Made by a program: the position numbers and the translations under genes. A DNA stretch of 58,739 nucleotides from Treponema sp. (GTDB lineage Bacteria > Spirochaetota > Spirochaetia > Treponematales > Treponemataceae), in NCBI GenBank assembly GCA_017551705.1, contig JAFZLA010000059.1, positions 1 through 58,739 of the forward strand. Reading direction: 5' to 3'. Every line of letters starts with the position of its first letter. Position 1 is the first letter of the stretch. A model generated the notes under the pieces. It worked only from the letters and a program-made list of their open reading frames with translations, did no database searches and had not been told where the DNA came from. Of the stretch, positions 8,456 through 17,333 are shown piece after piece.

Positions 8456-9376
8456 TTATTGCCGCTGTTCCTTTTTTGCCATATTCCAAAACTCGTCCAT
8501 CTTGTCAAGGTTTTCTTGGATCATCTGGACGCCGTTTTTGGCGCACTGTTCTTCCACAAAAACAAAGCGCTTGTAAAATTTTTTGTTGGCCGCGTTTAGG
8601 GCAAGCTCGGGGTCCACGCCAAGCTTTCGCGCGTAGTTGACGGCGGCAAAAAACAGGTCGCCCACTTCTTCTTCCAAGTGGATTTGGTTGGCCTGCGAAT
8701 TGTTGCGCGCCAAGTCCACCGCGGCGTCGTCAACCTCTTTGAGCTCTTCCAAAATTTTTGCGCGGGTTGGCTCTAGGCTTGGCCAGTCAAAGCCTTTCTT
8801 TGCCGCCTTCTTTTGCATTTTGTACGCGCGCAATAGGGGAGGAAAACCGCCTGGCACTTCGTCAAGAATTGATTTTTGTTCGCGGCCTTCGACCTTTTCC
8901 TTTATCTTGTCCCACTGTGCCAAAACCTCTCCGCTGGTTTTGACTTCTTTGTCGGCGACGGCTTTTCCTTCGCTCTGCTCAAAGACGTGGGGGTGGCGGC
9001 GAATCAATTTTTCGGCCAGCTCGTCAAGCGCTTGGTCAAGCGTCCAACCGGCTTCGCCCCGTTCTTCCCTCTGCCTGAACATATAAGAAATCATCGTCGC
9101 GTTTAAAAAGACGTCTCCCAACTCTTCCTTGGCGTGAGCGGCGTCGTCGGAGCTGATCGCGTCGACGGCCTCAAAAACTTCTTCCACCAAATCGCGCCGC
9201 ATGGTCTGCGGAGTCTGCTCCCTGTCCCAAGGGCAGCCGCCCGGAGCGCGCAAAATGCGAATCAATTCATACAAGCGGCAAAAGGCCGCCGCCGCTTTTG
9301 CGGAATCTTGGTCCGCGGCGTTGACAACCGTTCCCCTGCGTGAGAGGACGGAATTTTTGTCGAATGTTTTTTCCAT
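8456..9376 (-). CDS. mazG: Nucleoside triphosphate pyrophosphohydrolase MazG
   Basis: A 306-residue two-domain MazG. The first domain shows GCPWDREQT, the metal-binding helix pair EEVFEA and EELGDVFLN. The second has the matching EEVGDLFFAAVNYAR. The enzyme hydrolyses NTPs and dNTPs to monophosphates and pyrophosphate, cleaning the nucleotide pool and, in some bacteria, lowering alarmone levels. The length is somewhat above the E. coli enzyme (263), mainly from N-terminal and inter-domain residues. On the minus strand TACACT ends 7 bases before the ATG, so the mRNA is probably leaderless. The gene is divergent from the DtxR-type regulator with only 46 bases between the start codons. Confidence 0.9.
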   Translation of the reverse strand: MEKTFDKNSVLSRRGTVVNAADQDSAKAAAAFCRLYELIRILRAPGGCPWDREQTPQTMRRDLVEEVFEAVDAISSDDAAHAKEELGDVFLNATMISYMFRQREERGEAGWTLDQALDELAEKLIRRHPHVFEQSEGKAVADKEVKTSGEVLAQWDKIKEKVEGREQKSILDEVPGGFPPLLRAYKMQKKAAKKGFDWPSLEPTRAKILEELKEVDDAAVDLARNNSQANQIHLEEEVGDLFFAAVNYARKLGVDPELALNAANKKFYKRFVFVEEQCAKNGVQMIQENLDKMDEFWNMAKKEQRQ

Positions 9377-9383
9377 AAGAGTT

Positions 9384-9389
9384 AGTGTA
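9384..9389 (-). promoter_or_regulatory. -10 box of mazG
   Basis: TACACT read on the minus strand, 7 bases before the mazG ATG. No good -35 hexamer is seen at the usual distance. Confidence 0.4.
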
Positions 9390-9407
9390 GCGCAAAAATA
9401 GTTTTTG

Positions 9408-9416
9408 TGGTATACT
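9408..9416 (+). promoter_or_regulatory. Extended -10 promoter of the DtxR-type regulator
   Basis: TGGTATACT is an extended -10 element ending 6 bases before the ATG at 9423. The -35 region is poor, as is common for extended -10 promoters. The transcript should be leaderless, and this promoter overlaps that of the divergent mazG. Confidence 0.6.
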
Positions 9417-9422
9417 AAAGTT

Positions 9423-9800
9423 ATGTACGAATCAGGCGAAGACTATTTGGAAGCCATTTTGGTTTTGCAAAAGAAACATGACGGCACGGTTTTTTCGGTC
9501 GACATTGCCAACCATTTGGGCTTTTCTAAGCCCAGCGTCAGCCGCGCGATGGGGATTTTGGAACGCGACGGCTACATTGAATTTGGCCTGCACAACAAAA
9601 TCATTTTGACCGAGAAAGGCCTTGAAAAAGCCACCGACATTTACAGCCGACACCAGCTTTTGACCAAATTCCTTATGATGATAACCGGCGTTCCCGAAGA
9701 CCAGGCCGAAGAAAACGCCTGCCGCGTGGAGCACGACATCGACGCCGACATTGTCGAAGGCATCCGCAAGTGGGTCGAAAAGAATTCCAAAAAAAAGTGA
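9423..9800 (+). CDS. DtxR/MntR-family metal-dependent regulator
   Basis: A 126-residue regulator. Residues 1-65 form the winged helix of the DtxR/MntR family (DYLEAILVLQ, then SVDIANHLGFSKPSVSRAM), and the rest is the metal-binding dimerisation domain with NACRVEHDID, which supplies the Cys/Glu/His-type ligands. There is no SH3-like third domain, so it is MntR-like in size. Such proteins repress metal-uptake genes when manganese or iron is bound. Its own target is not visible next to it; the znuCB-type transporter at 50.2-51.8 kb is a candidate only. The start is chosen from the extended -10 promoter 6 bases upstream rather than from the longer frame beginning at 9405. Confidence 0.85.
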   Translation: MYESGEDYLEAILVLQKKHDGTVFSVDIANHLGFSKPSVSRAMGILERDGYIEFGLHNKIILTEKGLEKATDIYSRHQLLTKFLMMITGVPEDQAEENACRVEHDIDADIVEGIRKWVEKNSKKK

Positions 9801-9833
9801 AAAAATCCCGCCAAAAAAAAGACCGCAAAGCGC

Positions 9834-9862
9834 TTGACATAAATCGGTAATTTTGCTAATAT
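9834..9862 (+). promoter_or_regulatory. Promoter of tRNA-Asp
   Basis: TTGACA, 17 bp, TAATAT, ending 12 bases before the tRNA. Confidence 0.75.
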
Positions 9863-9874
9863 CTAAAAACTTAC

Positions 9875-9948
9875 GGGGGCGTAGCGAAGCTGGTTATCGC
9901 GCTGGCCTGTCACGCCGGAGATCGAGGGTTCGAGCCCCTTCGCTCCCG
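9875..9948 (+). tRNA. tRNA-Asp(GTC)
   Basis: A complete cloverleaf: 7-bp acceptor (GGGGGCG with CGCTCCC, one G-U), D arm GCGA/TCGC, anticodon arm CTGGC/GCCGG with loop CTGTCAC (anticodon GTC), T arm GAGGG/CCCTT. The discriminator is G, as expected for Asp. CC follows, but the final A is not encoded. Confidence 0.95.
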
Positions 9949-9952
9949 CCTA

Positions 9953-9980
9953 ACCCATTCTTCGGAATGGGTATTTTTTT
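9953..9980 (+). terminator. Terminator after tRNA-Asp
   Basis: ACCCATTC and GAATGGGT pair around a stable TTCG tetraloop and are followed by seven T. Confidence 0.9.
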
Positions 9981-10001
9981 CAGTTCCGCTTTTTGCGGAA
10001 T

Positions 10002-10074
10002 CGGGCAATAGCGCAGCTGGTAGCGCGCTACGTTCGGGACGTAGAGGCCCCCGGTTCAAATCCGGGTTGCCCGA
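10002..10074 (+). tRNA. tRNA-Pro(CGG)
   Basis: A complete cloverleaf: acceptor CGGGCAA/TTGCCCG, D arm GCGC/GCGC, anticodon arm CTACG/CGTAG with loop TTCGGGA (anticodon CGG, G at 37), T arm CCCGG/CCGGG, discriminator A. It reads CCG codons. Confidence 0.95.
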
Positions 10075-10079
10075 GAATC

Positions 10080-10112
10080 ACAGGCTTTCGTTTGCGGAAG
10101 CCTGTTTTTTTA
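10080..10112 (+). terminator. Terminator after tRNA-Pro
   Basis: ACAGGCTTTCG and CGGAAGCCTGT form an 11-bp stem with one G-U pair around TTTG, followed by a T run. Confidence 0.9.
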
Positions 10113-10123
10113 TTTGCGGAAGA

Positions 10124-10621
10124 CTATCTCCAAAAAACGCTCCACAAGAAAATCCAAATAAAGCACATCACGGTAATCGCCTTGAGGCCCGTTCCCAAGA
10201 GGAAGCCTTTGAAGGCGCCGATGGCGGCTTTTAGCGCTTTGTTTTTGTCGGAGGAGTCGTGAATAAGTTCGCCGACAAAGGCTCCCAAAAATGGGCCAAG
10301 CAGAATGAAAATTGGTCCCAAGAAAAACGAGACGACAAGGCCGATGTTGCAGCCCCAAGTGGCAGCCTCGCTTCCGCCGGATTTTTTTGTGATGATTGAC
10401 GGAAAGATATAATCGATTGCGGTCACTATTGCCATCGCGATTCCTGTGGCGACCAAAATCCAAATTTCAAGATGACAATAGACAGAAAAATGCGCGGCTA
10501 CAAGGCCCGCCCATGCAATCGGCGGCCCTGGCAGCAAAGGAAGAATCGTTCCAATAAGTCCCGCCAAAAGCAAGACGCCTCCTAGGATTGCAAAAAAAAT
10601 TGTTGGGTTAATGTTTGTCAT
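10124..10621 (-). CDS. DUF456 family membrane protein
   Basis: A 165-residue protein with four or five membrane segments and the DUF456 signature LLPGPPIAWAGL near residue 30, plus the Gly-rich GPFLGAFVGE in the third segment. The function of this family is not known. GGAG precedes the ATG. The start overlaps the end of the YolD-like gene by 14 bases, and that gene in turn overlaps dinB, so all three belong to one operon. Nothing in the sequence ties DUF456 to DNA repair, so its presence may be incidental. Confidence 0.85.
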   Translation of the reverse strand: MTNINPTIFFAILGGVLLLAGLIGTILPLLPGPPIAWAGLVAAHFSVYCHLEIWILVATGIAMAIVTAIDYIFPSIITKKSGGSEAATWGCNIGLVVSFFLGPIFILLGPFLGAFVGELIHDSSDKNKALKAAIGAFKGFLLGTGLKAITVMCFIWIFLWSVFWR

Positions 10622-10787
10622 ATTTTTTCTCCACTTCCTCTTTCTTTTTTTCTATCAGTTCCTCAAAGCCTCGCAGGGCTGCGAAGGGCATGAAGATTTT
10701 TGCGCGGCTGGCCAGCGGCATTCTGGGATGTTTTGGCGACCCAAGCCATTTGTGGTCGATGATGTCGTCGTAATTTTTTTTCGTCAT
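10608..10787 (-). CDS. YolD-like small protein partner of the Y-family polymerase
   Basis: A 59-residue protein starting at 10787, where the ATG overlaps the dinB stop as ATGA and AGGAGG stands upstream. A longer frame back to 10823 is rejected for lack of a start signal. The pattern YDDIIDH, SPKHPRMPLASRA, FMPFAALRGFEE matches the small protein found beside UvrX/DinB-type polymerases in Firmicutes (the YolD-like group). It is thought to assist or control the error-prone polymerase, but the mechanism is not established. The C-terminus is a charged helix. Confidence 0.75.
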   Translation of the reverse strand: MTKKNYDDIIDHKWLGSPKHPRMPLASRAKIFMPFAALRGFEELIEKKKEEVEKKYDKH

Positions 10788-12160
10788 GCCTTGTGGCCTC
10801 CTATCTGCTCGTTGCGGTCGCACAAGGTCGCTCCCTCTTGGTAGTCGCTGGCTTTTAGTATTGCGTTCTTTCCAAAGCGGCCTTGTATTTTTAGCATTGT
10901 GTTTTGCAGCGACATTTCTTTTTTTTGCGCTTCGACGTCGGTAAAGAGGTCGGCTTGCTCTTCTTTTTGCGGAATCACGTTGTCGGCGCTAATGTTTATT
11001 CGTCGGACAAAAAGGTCTTTGTCAGTTATGCTGTCGTAAATTGCAAGGATTCCCTGGCTGATTTTTTTTAGCGACGCGGTCGGCATGTCCATTCGGGCCG
11101 ATCCGTGGCTGGGTCTTGGGGCGGGGCGGCCGTAGTAGTCCAGCTCGACGTCGCCTTGGTATTCTTCCGTTATGGAGGAACGGTCGTAGCAAATGTAGAG
11201 GCTAAAAAAATCCGACGCCAATTGCTTTGACACAAGCCGCTGCGCAAGGACTTCGGCCATCTCCCGGACGACGATTCGGGCTTTTTCTATTGTATACGGG
11301 CTTTGGAGGACTTGTCCTTCGCTTATGCTTTTTGAAGAAGACTTGTAGCTCTTTATGTTTTGAATTGAACAAGGCTCAAGGCCCCATGCGTGGTCGATTA
11401 AAATTTCCGCGTCGATTCCAAAGGCCTTGTAGATGGAGTCTTCGTCTTTGAGGGAACGGCGGGCGATGTCTCCCATTGTGTAAAGGCCCAGCTTTGCAAG
11501 GCGGGCGGCGGTTCCGTTCCCCACGCGCCAAAAGTCTGTGATTGGCGTGTGGCTCCAAAAATTTTTTCGATAGTCTTCCACCGAAAGGACTGCGATGCGG
11601 ACTCCGTCTTTGTCGGCTTGAACGTGTTTTGCCATGATGTCCATCGCGATTTTGCACAAATAAAGGTTGGGGCCTATTCCCGCTGTGGAGGTGACTCCAG
11701 TTGTGGCCAAAATGTCTTTTATCACTTTTTGCGCCAAGGAGCGCGCGTCGGTTTTGTAAAGGGCGATGTAAGAAGTTGCGTCGATAAAAACTTCGTCAAT
11801 GCTGTAAATGTGAATGTCGTCGGGGCTAAAGTATTTTAGGTAGACTCCGTAAATGCGCGCCGAGTATTCCAGGTACAAGGCCATTCTTGGCTTTGCGATT
11901 ATGTATTCCAAGTCTTTTCCTGTTTTGAATTTGACTTCGCGCGCTTTTTGCGTCACTTCAAAAAGTCGGCTGCGGCCCGAAAGCCCGTAAGCCTTTAGCG
12001 CTTGGGTCACGGCAAGGCAAATTGTCTTTTCGGTGCGCGACTCGTCGGCCACCACCAATTTAGCTGTCAACGGGTCCAAGCCGCGCTCGACGCATTCCAC
12101 TGAGGCGTAAAAAGTTTTTAGGTCTATGGCAAGATAAGTTTTTTCCGCCGCGCTTTCCAT
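10784..12160 (-). CDS. Y-family DNA polymerase (DinB/UmuC/UvrX-like)
   Basis: A 458-residue translesion polymerase. Catalytic residues are in LAIDLKTFYASVE (Asp 13) and YSIDEVFID, followed by the thumb (GIGPNLYLCKIAMD) and helix-hairpin motif (FWRVGNGTAARLAKLG). It is longer than E. coli DinB and has the N-terminal style of Gram-positive UvrX/YqjW. This agrees with the YolD-like gene fused to it by an ATGA overlap. The C-terminal end lacks a clear beta-clamp motif, although QADLF near residue 405 is a good clamp-binding candidate. The promoter is just upstream, with an inverted repeat in its spacer, so damage-controlled expression is possible. Confidence 0.9.
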   Translation of the reverse strand: MESAAEKTYLAIDLKTFYASVECVERGLDPLTAKLVVADESRTEKTICLAVTQALKAYGLSGRSRLFEVTQKAREVKFKTGKDLEYIIAKPRMALYLEYSARIYGVYLKYFSPDDIHIYSIDEVFIDATSYIALYKTDARSLAQKVIKDILATTGVTSTAGIGPNLYLCKIAMDIMAKHVQADKDGVRIAVLSVEDYRKNFWSHTPITDFWRVGNGTAARLAKLGLYTMGDIARRSLKDEDSIYKAFGIDAEILIDHAWGLEPCSIQNIKSYKSSSKSISEGQVLQSPYTIEKARIVVREMAEVLAQRLVSKQLASDFFSLYICYDRSSITEEYQGDVELDYYGRPAPRPSHGSARMDMPTASLKKISQGILAIYDSITDKDLFVRRINISADNVIPQKEEQADLFTDVEAQKKEMSLQNTMLKIQGRFGKNAILKASDYQEGATLCDRNEQIGGHKA

Positions 12161-12169
12161 AACCAGCGC

Positions 12170-12198
12170 ATTTTAAATCAAATGTTTCCATTTGGCAA
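12170..12198 (-). promoter_or_regulatory. Promoter of dinB operon with internal inverted repeat
   Basis: TTGCCA, 17 bp, TAAAAT on the minus strand; the -10 box ends 9 bases before the dinB ATG. CAAATG and CATTTG (12179-12184 and 12189-12194) form a dyad across the spacer and into the -35 box, a good place for a repressor. Confidence 0.7.
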
Positions 12199-12218
12199 GC
12201 GCATAATAATTGAGCAAA

Positions 12219-12242
12219 ACAAAAACGCTCTCGCGGAAATCC
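12219..12242 (+). repeat. Solitary left end of the structured repeat family
   Basis: ACAAAAACGCTCTCGCGG matches the left terminus of the repeats at 19363 and 26439 (AAAACGCTCTCGGGAGAA). No matching right end is found nearby, so it is a remnant or an unrelated match. Confidence 0.35.
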
Positions 12243-12251
12243 AAACGCGCC

Positions 12252-12280
12252 TTGACAAAAAACGGCCGCTCTTTTATGCT
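12252..12280 (+). promoter_or_regulatory. Promoter of the MATE pump gene
   Basis: TTGACA, 17 bp, TATGCT, ending 10 bases before the ATG at 12291. The leader would be about four bases, with no Shine-Dalgarno sequence. Confidence 0.75.
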
Positions 12281-12290
12281 TGTCGCTGTT

Positions 12291-13661
12291 ATGGAAAAAG
12301 TTTTTGACGAACAGAGCGAGCGCCGCTCTTTTTATAAATCGCTTTTTACGATAGTCGCTCCAATAGCGCTGCAAAACTTGTTCAGCGCGGCAGTTGGCTC
12401 GGCCGACGTTATAATGTTGGGATACGTAGGTCAGACTGCGATAGCGGCCTCGTCTTTGGCCAACTACGTTCAAATGGTGATGTTTCTCTTTTACATTGGA
12501 CTGTCAAGCGGAGTTGTGATGATGGCCGCGCAGTACTGGGGAAAGGGAGACGCGCATTCCATCGAAACGATTTTTGGAATCGGAACAAAATTGTCCGCCT
12601 TGGTTGGAAGCGTCTTTGGTCTGGCCGCGATTTTTGCGCCGCGCTTTTTGATGACTATATTCACCAACGACACGGACTTGATTGCCGCCGGCTCCGAATA
12701 CCTGCACATTGTGGGCGTGTCGTACTTTTTGCTTTCTTTTTCGCAAATAATCCAAGCCACTCTAAAGAGCATAGAACGCACAAAAATCGTCACAATAATT
12801 ACGACGGCGGCGCTTTTGCTCAACATTTTTGGAAACGCGGTTTTCATCTTTGGCTTGTTCGGCGCTCCCAAAATGGGAATCCGCGGCGTGGCCCTTGCAA
12901 CGACCCTTGCCCGCGTTGTCGAGCTTGCGCTCAGCGTCTTTGTGATTTACCGCTCCAAAGAATTGAAAGTCCGCCCCGAATGTCTTTTTAGGCGCAACGC
13001 GGTTTTGTTGAAGGACTTTGTAAAGTATTCGCTCCCTGCGATTGGAAACGAGGTGGTTTGGGGAGCGGGCTTTGCAAGCTACGCGGTGATTATGGGCCAC
13101 CTTGGCGCCGACTTGGTGGCGGCAAATTCTTTGGTAAACGTTTTGCGCAACTTGGCCACGATTGTCTGTTTTGGAATGGCTTATGGCGGCGCGATTTTGG
13201 TAGGAAAAGAAATCGGAGCGGGCCAGTACGACGTTGCCCGCCGCAGCGCAAGCCGTTTGGTTAAGAGCACGATTTTGGCAGGCGTTATAGGAGCCGCCGC
13301 GTTGATAGCATCTCAGCCCCTTTTGTTCAAGATGGCCACGTTGACAGAGGAGGCTACAAAAATGCTTGTTCCTCTTTTGTACATCAACGCGCTTTCGATT
13401 GTCGGCGCGACAATAAACACCGTCTTGATTTGCGGCGTCTTCCGTTCTGGCGGCGACGCCAAGTTTGGATTTGTGTTGGACACAATCGCGATGTGGGCGC
13501 TTTCGGTTCCGCTGGGAATGGTCGCCGCCTTTGTCTTGCATTTGCCGCCGCTTGTAGTCTACTTGATTTTGTATCTGGACGAATTTGAAAAAATGCCCGT
13601 CAACATCTTTCACTACAAGAGCGGCAAATGGCTCAAGAACATCACGCGCGAGTTTGATTAG
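12291..13661 (+). CDS. MATE-family efflux transporter
   Basis: A 457-residue protein with about twelve membrane segments and the MATE layout of two similar six-helix halves. It is expected to expel drugs or other cations in exchange for sodium or protons. The start at 12291 follows from the promoter 10 bases upstream; the longer frame from 12210 would place the promoter inside the gene. A second MATE gene lies at 47194-48552 and is clearly different in sequence. The gene is divergent from the dinB operon and ends 25 bases from a convergent chemoreceptor gene. The substrate cannot be told. Confidence 0.9.
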   Translation: MEKVFDEQSERRSFYKSLFTIVAPIALQNLFSAAVGSADVIMLGYVGQTAIAASSLANYVQMVMFLFYIGLSSGVVMMAAQYWGKGDAHSIETIFGIGTKLSALVGSVFGLAAIFAPRFLMTIFTNDTDLIAAGSEYLHIVGVSYFLLSFSQIIQATLKSIERTKIVTIITTAALLLNIFGNAVFIFGLFGAPKMGIRGVALATTLARVVELALSVFVIYRSKELKVRPECLFRRNAVLLKDFVKYSLPAIGNEVVWGAGFASYAVIMGHLGADLVAANSLVNVLRNLATIVCFGMAYGGAILVGKEIGAGQYDVARRSASRLVKSTILAGVIGAAALIASQPLLFKMATLTEEATKMLVPLLYINALSIVGATINTVLICGVFRSGGDAKFGFVLDTIAMWALSVPLGMVAAFVLHLPPLVVYLILYLDEFEKMPVNIFHYKSGKWLKNITREFD

Positions 13662-13686
13662 GAATGCCGCCTCGCGCGCGAGTTGC

Positions 13687-15828
13687 TTAGACCCTAAACT
13701 GGTCGATCTGCGCGCCGATTTCCGAGATGGCTTGCGACATTTGCGTCGTCAACGCGCTCAACACGTTCTTTGTGTCGCTCATTTGGCGGGCGTTGGCGTT
13801 CATCGCTTCGACATTTTGGTTGATCTTTGAAGAGTTCTCTTTAAGGGCGCTGACTTCGTCCAAAATTGTCTTGCTTCCCGCCGCCATTTCTTTGGAGGCG
13901 CTCGTTACCTCGGAAGTTCCGTCGCTCATTATGCGCAAGGCCTCAAGAATCTGCTTGGAGCCTTCCTGCTGTTCGTCCATAGCGCTTTTGATTTGGCGCA
14001 CAAGCTCGTCAGTGGCCTGAATGTTTTCTGACACAGACTGGAAGGCCTGGCTTGAGTCGGCTGACGAAGCGGACACTTCTGTGATTGAGTCCTTGATTTT
14101 TGAAAGCTGGCTTCCGATTGTCTTGGACTGCTCGCTTGAAGTTTCGCTAAGCTTTCGGATTTCGTCGGCGACTACGCTAAAGCCTTTTCCGGCTTCTCCG
14201 GCGTGGGCGGCTTCGATGGCCGCGTTCATGGCCAAGAGGTTTGTCTGCTCGGCGATGGCCGCGATGGCGTGGTTGGCTTCTTGGAGCATTTCGGATTCAA
14301 TTTCGATTTGCTCGATTTTTTCGTTTACAGAATTTTGCTTTGAAATTCCTTCGCTCGCGTTGTCGCGCAAAGTGACAAAAGAGTTGGAAAGTTTTTCTAC
14401 GCTTGTGTTCACGCTGGCGATGTTTCCAATCATCTCTTCCACGGCGGCGCTGGCTTCGGTGACGCCGCTTGACTGGTTCTGAATCATTTTTTCAAGTGAT
14501 TCGATGTTGCTGGAGATTTGTGTCACTCCGCTTGACGTTGACTGTACGCTCTGGTTTTGTTCATCGACGCTTTGCTTTACAACTTCGATGCTCTTTATAA
14601 TTTGCTCGATGCAGTTTTCTGTCTCGGAGATGCCTGAATCCAAGTCTGCGTCCGCCGAAGAAAGTCTGTCCCTTGAGCCTTTGATTTTTGTCATTATGTC
14701 CTGCAGTTTTGCCACAAAGTCGTTGAAGCCGTTGACAACTTGGCCGATTTCGTTGTTTGTCGTCGTGTCAAGGCGCTTGGTAAGGTCGGCGTTTCCTGTG
14801 GCGATGTCCTCGATTGTTGTCACGACATTGCGCAAGGGCTTGATTGTCAAGTTGATCATTATTCCGATTACAAGCAAAAGAATTGCGGCCAAGATTACGT
14901 TTCCTACAATCAAAACTTGGCGCAAACGGTCGGCTGTGGCGTGCAGCTGCTTTATTGGAACGGCGATGGCGATTGACCAAGGAGTTCCCGGAACGTTTCC
15001 GTAGCTTACAAAGACATTCATTGTCTTTCCGTTTTCTTCAAAGCTAACTTCCGCGCTGTCACGTTTTCCTTCGACCATTTTCTTGGCCATGGCTTTTGTT
15101 TCGGCGTTGACGTCTTGGGAACTGATAAAGTTCTTTTGCATCACAAGCTCTTGTGAAGGGTGGGCGATTACAACGCCGTCTCCGTCAAGCATAAAGCCAA
15201 AGCCCGCGTCGCCGACCTTGATTCCGCCGATAAGTTCTGTAAGATAATCCATTCCGACAACGCCGACAAACATTCCGACCAAACGGCCGCTGTTGTCGCG
15301 CGCAGCCTTTACGAACATGACGCTTGTCTTTCCAGTGGCTTTGGCGACCGTAGGATTGTTGACAATCTGCTCGGCTTGGCCAGAGGCGATTTTTTTATAA
15401 TAGGCGCGGTCCTTGTGGTTTCCGCGTTTTCCTGAATCGTAGTAGGAATTTCCGTCGGCCGCTATGAACAAAACATAAGAAAAGCATTTGGGCCTGCGGC
15501 TTGTAGTTGTGGCAAGCCAAGTTCCGACGTCTTCGGCCGAAGATCCCTTTCTGACCAAATCCGACCGTGTGTACAGGTCAAGTTCGTTCATCGTGGCCTC
15601 TACATACAAGCCGGTCGACTCGATGTAAGACTGGGCGATGTCGATGATGTCTTCGGTGTTTGACTCAACCGTTTGCTTTCTTACGTCCGTGATTACCACG
15701 AGGTTTTGGACTACAAAAGCGATGACGGTTACAAAAGCTATGACCCCCAAAAGCCTGACAAGCATCTTTTTTCTTTTTCTGTTTGCCTTGTTTTTTGACG
15801 TGTCTTTGCTTGATTCTTCGGTTGCCAT
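13687..15828 (-). CDS. Methyl-accepting chemotaxis protein with Cache sensor
   Basis: A 713-residue receptor. A short basic cytosolic tail leads into a membrane helix (about 24-48), then a periplasmic double-Cache-type sensor (GYY-like [17 protein letters not shown] and later [15 protein letters not shown]), a second helix near residue 310, a HAMP domain ([24 protein letters not shown]), and a long signalling coil. The hairpin tip [19 protein letters not shown], which contacts CheW and CheA, is intact. There is no C-terminal pentapeptide for CheR/CheB. GGAGG precedes the ATG. The likely ligands are small amino or organic acids, but this cannot be read from the sequence. It is divergent from the OmpA-like gene. 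Confidence 0.95.
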   Translation of the reverse strand: MATEESSKDTSKNKANRKRKKMLVRLLGVIAFVTVIAFVVQNLVVITDVRKQTVESNTEDIIDIAQSYIESTGLYVEATMNELDLYTRSDLVRKGSSAEDVGTWLATTTSRRPKCFSYVLFIAADGNSYYDSGKRGNHKDRAYYKKIASGQAEQIVNNPTVAKATGKTSVMFVKAARDNSGRLVGMFVGVVGMDYLTELIGGIKVGDAGFGFMLDGDGVVIAHPSQELVMQKNFISSQDVNAETKAMAKKMVEGKRDSAEVSFEENGKTMNVFVSYGNVPGTPWSIAIAVPIKQLHATADRLRQVLIVGNVILAAILLLVIGIMINLTIKPLRNVVTTIEDIATGNADLTKRLDTTTNNEIGQVVNGFNDFVAKLQDIMTKIKGSRDRLSSADADLDSGISETENCIEQIIKSIEVVKQSVDEQNQSVQSTSSGVTQISSNIESLEKMIQNQSSGVTEASAAVEEMIGNIASVNTSVEKLSNSFVTLRDNASEGISKQNSVNEKIEQIEIESEMLQEANHAIAAIAEQTNLLAMNAAIEAAHAGEAGKGFSVVADEIRKLSETSSEQSKTIGSQLSKIKDSITEVSASSADSSQAFQSVSENIQATDELVRQIKSAMDEQQEGSKQILEALRIMSDGTSEVTSASKEMAAGSKTILDEVSALKENSSKINQNVEAMNANARQMSDTKNVLSALTTQMSQAISEIGAQIDQFRV

Positions 15829-15973
15829 AATTCCTCCAAATGTTTCACTGTGATGTTATTTTATAGTATATAATATCACTTATCGGCAGAATTTGCAAAA
15901 TTTTTTACCTTTATGGAATTGATTTGTTATCATTATGTCGATAATAAAAGGGAATTTTTAGTTGAGGTGAACG

Positions 15974-17188
15974 ATGAAAAACAAACTTGCATTTTTGTCC
16001 TTGATTTTTGCGGGAGGAATCTTGTTCGCGCAGGGGCAATTGTTCCAATTTAAGTACAAAGAGGGCGACGCTTACAGGGTGCTTTCCACCGTTCAAGAGG
16101 ACGTGTTTTTTAACGACGTCTTCCATCACCACGCCGAGATTTTGAACCGCGTGTCCGTCCGCGTGACAGGCATTGACGACAAAGGCAGGGGAATTCACGA
16201 CGCTATATTTATGACTAGCGAAAATTCAACCGGAGCGAGGGGCGGAGTGTTCACATACGGCGAAGACTACAAGAGCGTCTTTGCCCGCGACGCCGCAGGC
16301 CGCTACGACATTTCGGACGAATACTTTATGCCCGTTGTTCGCGACGTTCCGATTTTTCCTGCGGAGGAGATAGAGGTCGGCCATAAGTGGACCGCGCAAG
16401 GCCACGAGGCGCACGACTTGCGAAGGACCTTTGACATAAAGACTCCCTACAAAATTCCTTTTAACGCCGAATACGAATATTTGGGAGAGGTTCAAGAGGA
16501 AGGAAAAACTTTTTACAAATTTGACGTTCAGTACGAGATGGAATATTCCGTCGACATGAAAAAATTCAATTTTGTAAAGGGCGAGGTTCCCGTGGCCACT
16601 CAAGGCTATTCACACCAGATAATTTGGTGGGACAACGACAAGGGCTGCATCGACCACTACCGCGAAGAATTTAGAATTGAAATTTTGACAAGCTCCAACA
16701 ACATCTTGCGCTTTGAGGGAACAGCCCACGCCGAAGTCACCGACTTTGCGCGCACCGCCGACGAAAAGAACGTTGCCGCCGTCATCGAAAAAATCAACGA
16801 CTTGGGAATCGACGACGTAAGCGTCACCGCGGGAGAGAAGGGCTTGACCCTTAGCATCGAGAACATTCAGTTTAAGCCCGACAGCGACATTTTGCTGCAA
16901 AGCGAGCGCGCCAAGCTGGACAAGATCGCGCAAATTCTTAACGCCTATCCCGACAACGATTTGCTCATAACCGGCCACACCGCCTTGCGCGGAACAAAGG
17001 AAAGCCGCCAAAAGCTAAGCGAGGAGCGCGCCCAGGCCGTAGCCAACTATCTTATCCGAAAGAATGTGCGCGACAAGTATCATGTCTTTACAAAGGGAAT
17101 GGGCGGAGACGTCCCCATCGCCGACAACTCCACCGAAGCCGGCCGCGCAAAAAACCGCCGCGTTGAAATTACGATAATGGATAAATAG
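15974..17188 (+). CDS. Exported OmpA-like peptidoglycan-binding protein
   Basis: A 404-residue protein with a cleavable signal peptide ending near LFAQG. Residues 20-270 are a beta-rich region with no recognised family, similar in style to spirochaetal OmpA-like envelope proteins. Residues 285-404 are an OmpA C-terminal domain: QFKPDSDILL, ITGHTALRGTKESRQKLSEERAQ in outline, and AKNRRVEI at the end, which bind diaminopimelate or ornithine in peptidoglycan. It should link an outer envelope component to the cell wall. GAGGTG precedes the ATG, and a terminator follows at 17209. Confidence 0.85.
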   Translation: MKNKLAFLSLIFAGGILFAQGQLFQFKYKEGDAYRVLSTVQEDVFFNDVFHHHAEILNRVSVRVTGIDDKGRGIHDAIFMTSENSTGARGGVFTYGEDYKSVFARDAAGRYDISDEYFMPVVRDVPIFPAEEIEVGHKWTAQGHEAHDLRRTFDIKTPYKIPFNAEYEYLGEVQEEGKTFYKFDVQYEMEYSVDMKKFNFVKGEVPVATQGYSHQIIWWDNDKGCIDHYREEFRIEILTSSNNILRFEGTAHAEVTDFARTADEKNVAAVIEKINDLGIDDVSVTAGEKGLTLSIENIQFKPDSDILLQSERAKLDKIAQILNAYPDNDLLITGHTALRGTKESRQKLSEERAQAVANYLIRKNVRDKYHVFTKGMGGDVPIADNSTEAGRAKNRRVEITIMDK

Positions 17189-17208
17189 CGGAAATTTTTG
17201 GCAAGCCT

Positions 17209-17250
17209 AAAACGCGCGCCGCGCGGTCTTTCCGCTGCGCGTTTTTTTTT
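17209..17250 (+). terminator. Terminator after the OmpA-like gene
   Basis: AAAACGCGC and GCGCGTTTT pair, with an inner GCGG/CCGC stem, followed by a run of T. Its ends resemble those of the structured repeat family (AAAACGC...GCGTTTT). Confidence 0.8.
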
Positions 17251-17333
17251 CCATTATTGTATTGTTCGCGAAAAAAATTCATTTTTTCTCAAAAAAAGCG
17301 CAAAAAAACTAAAAAAATGTCTATCTTATATAT

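Noticed and set aside
12762-13613. Reading frame of 283 codons on the minus strand inside the MATE gene
   Set aside because: It is a shadow of the MATE frame; composition is Gln/His/Arg-rich and no start site is seen.
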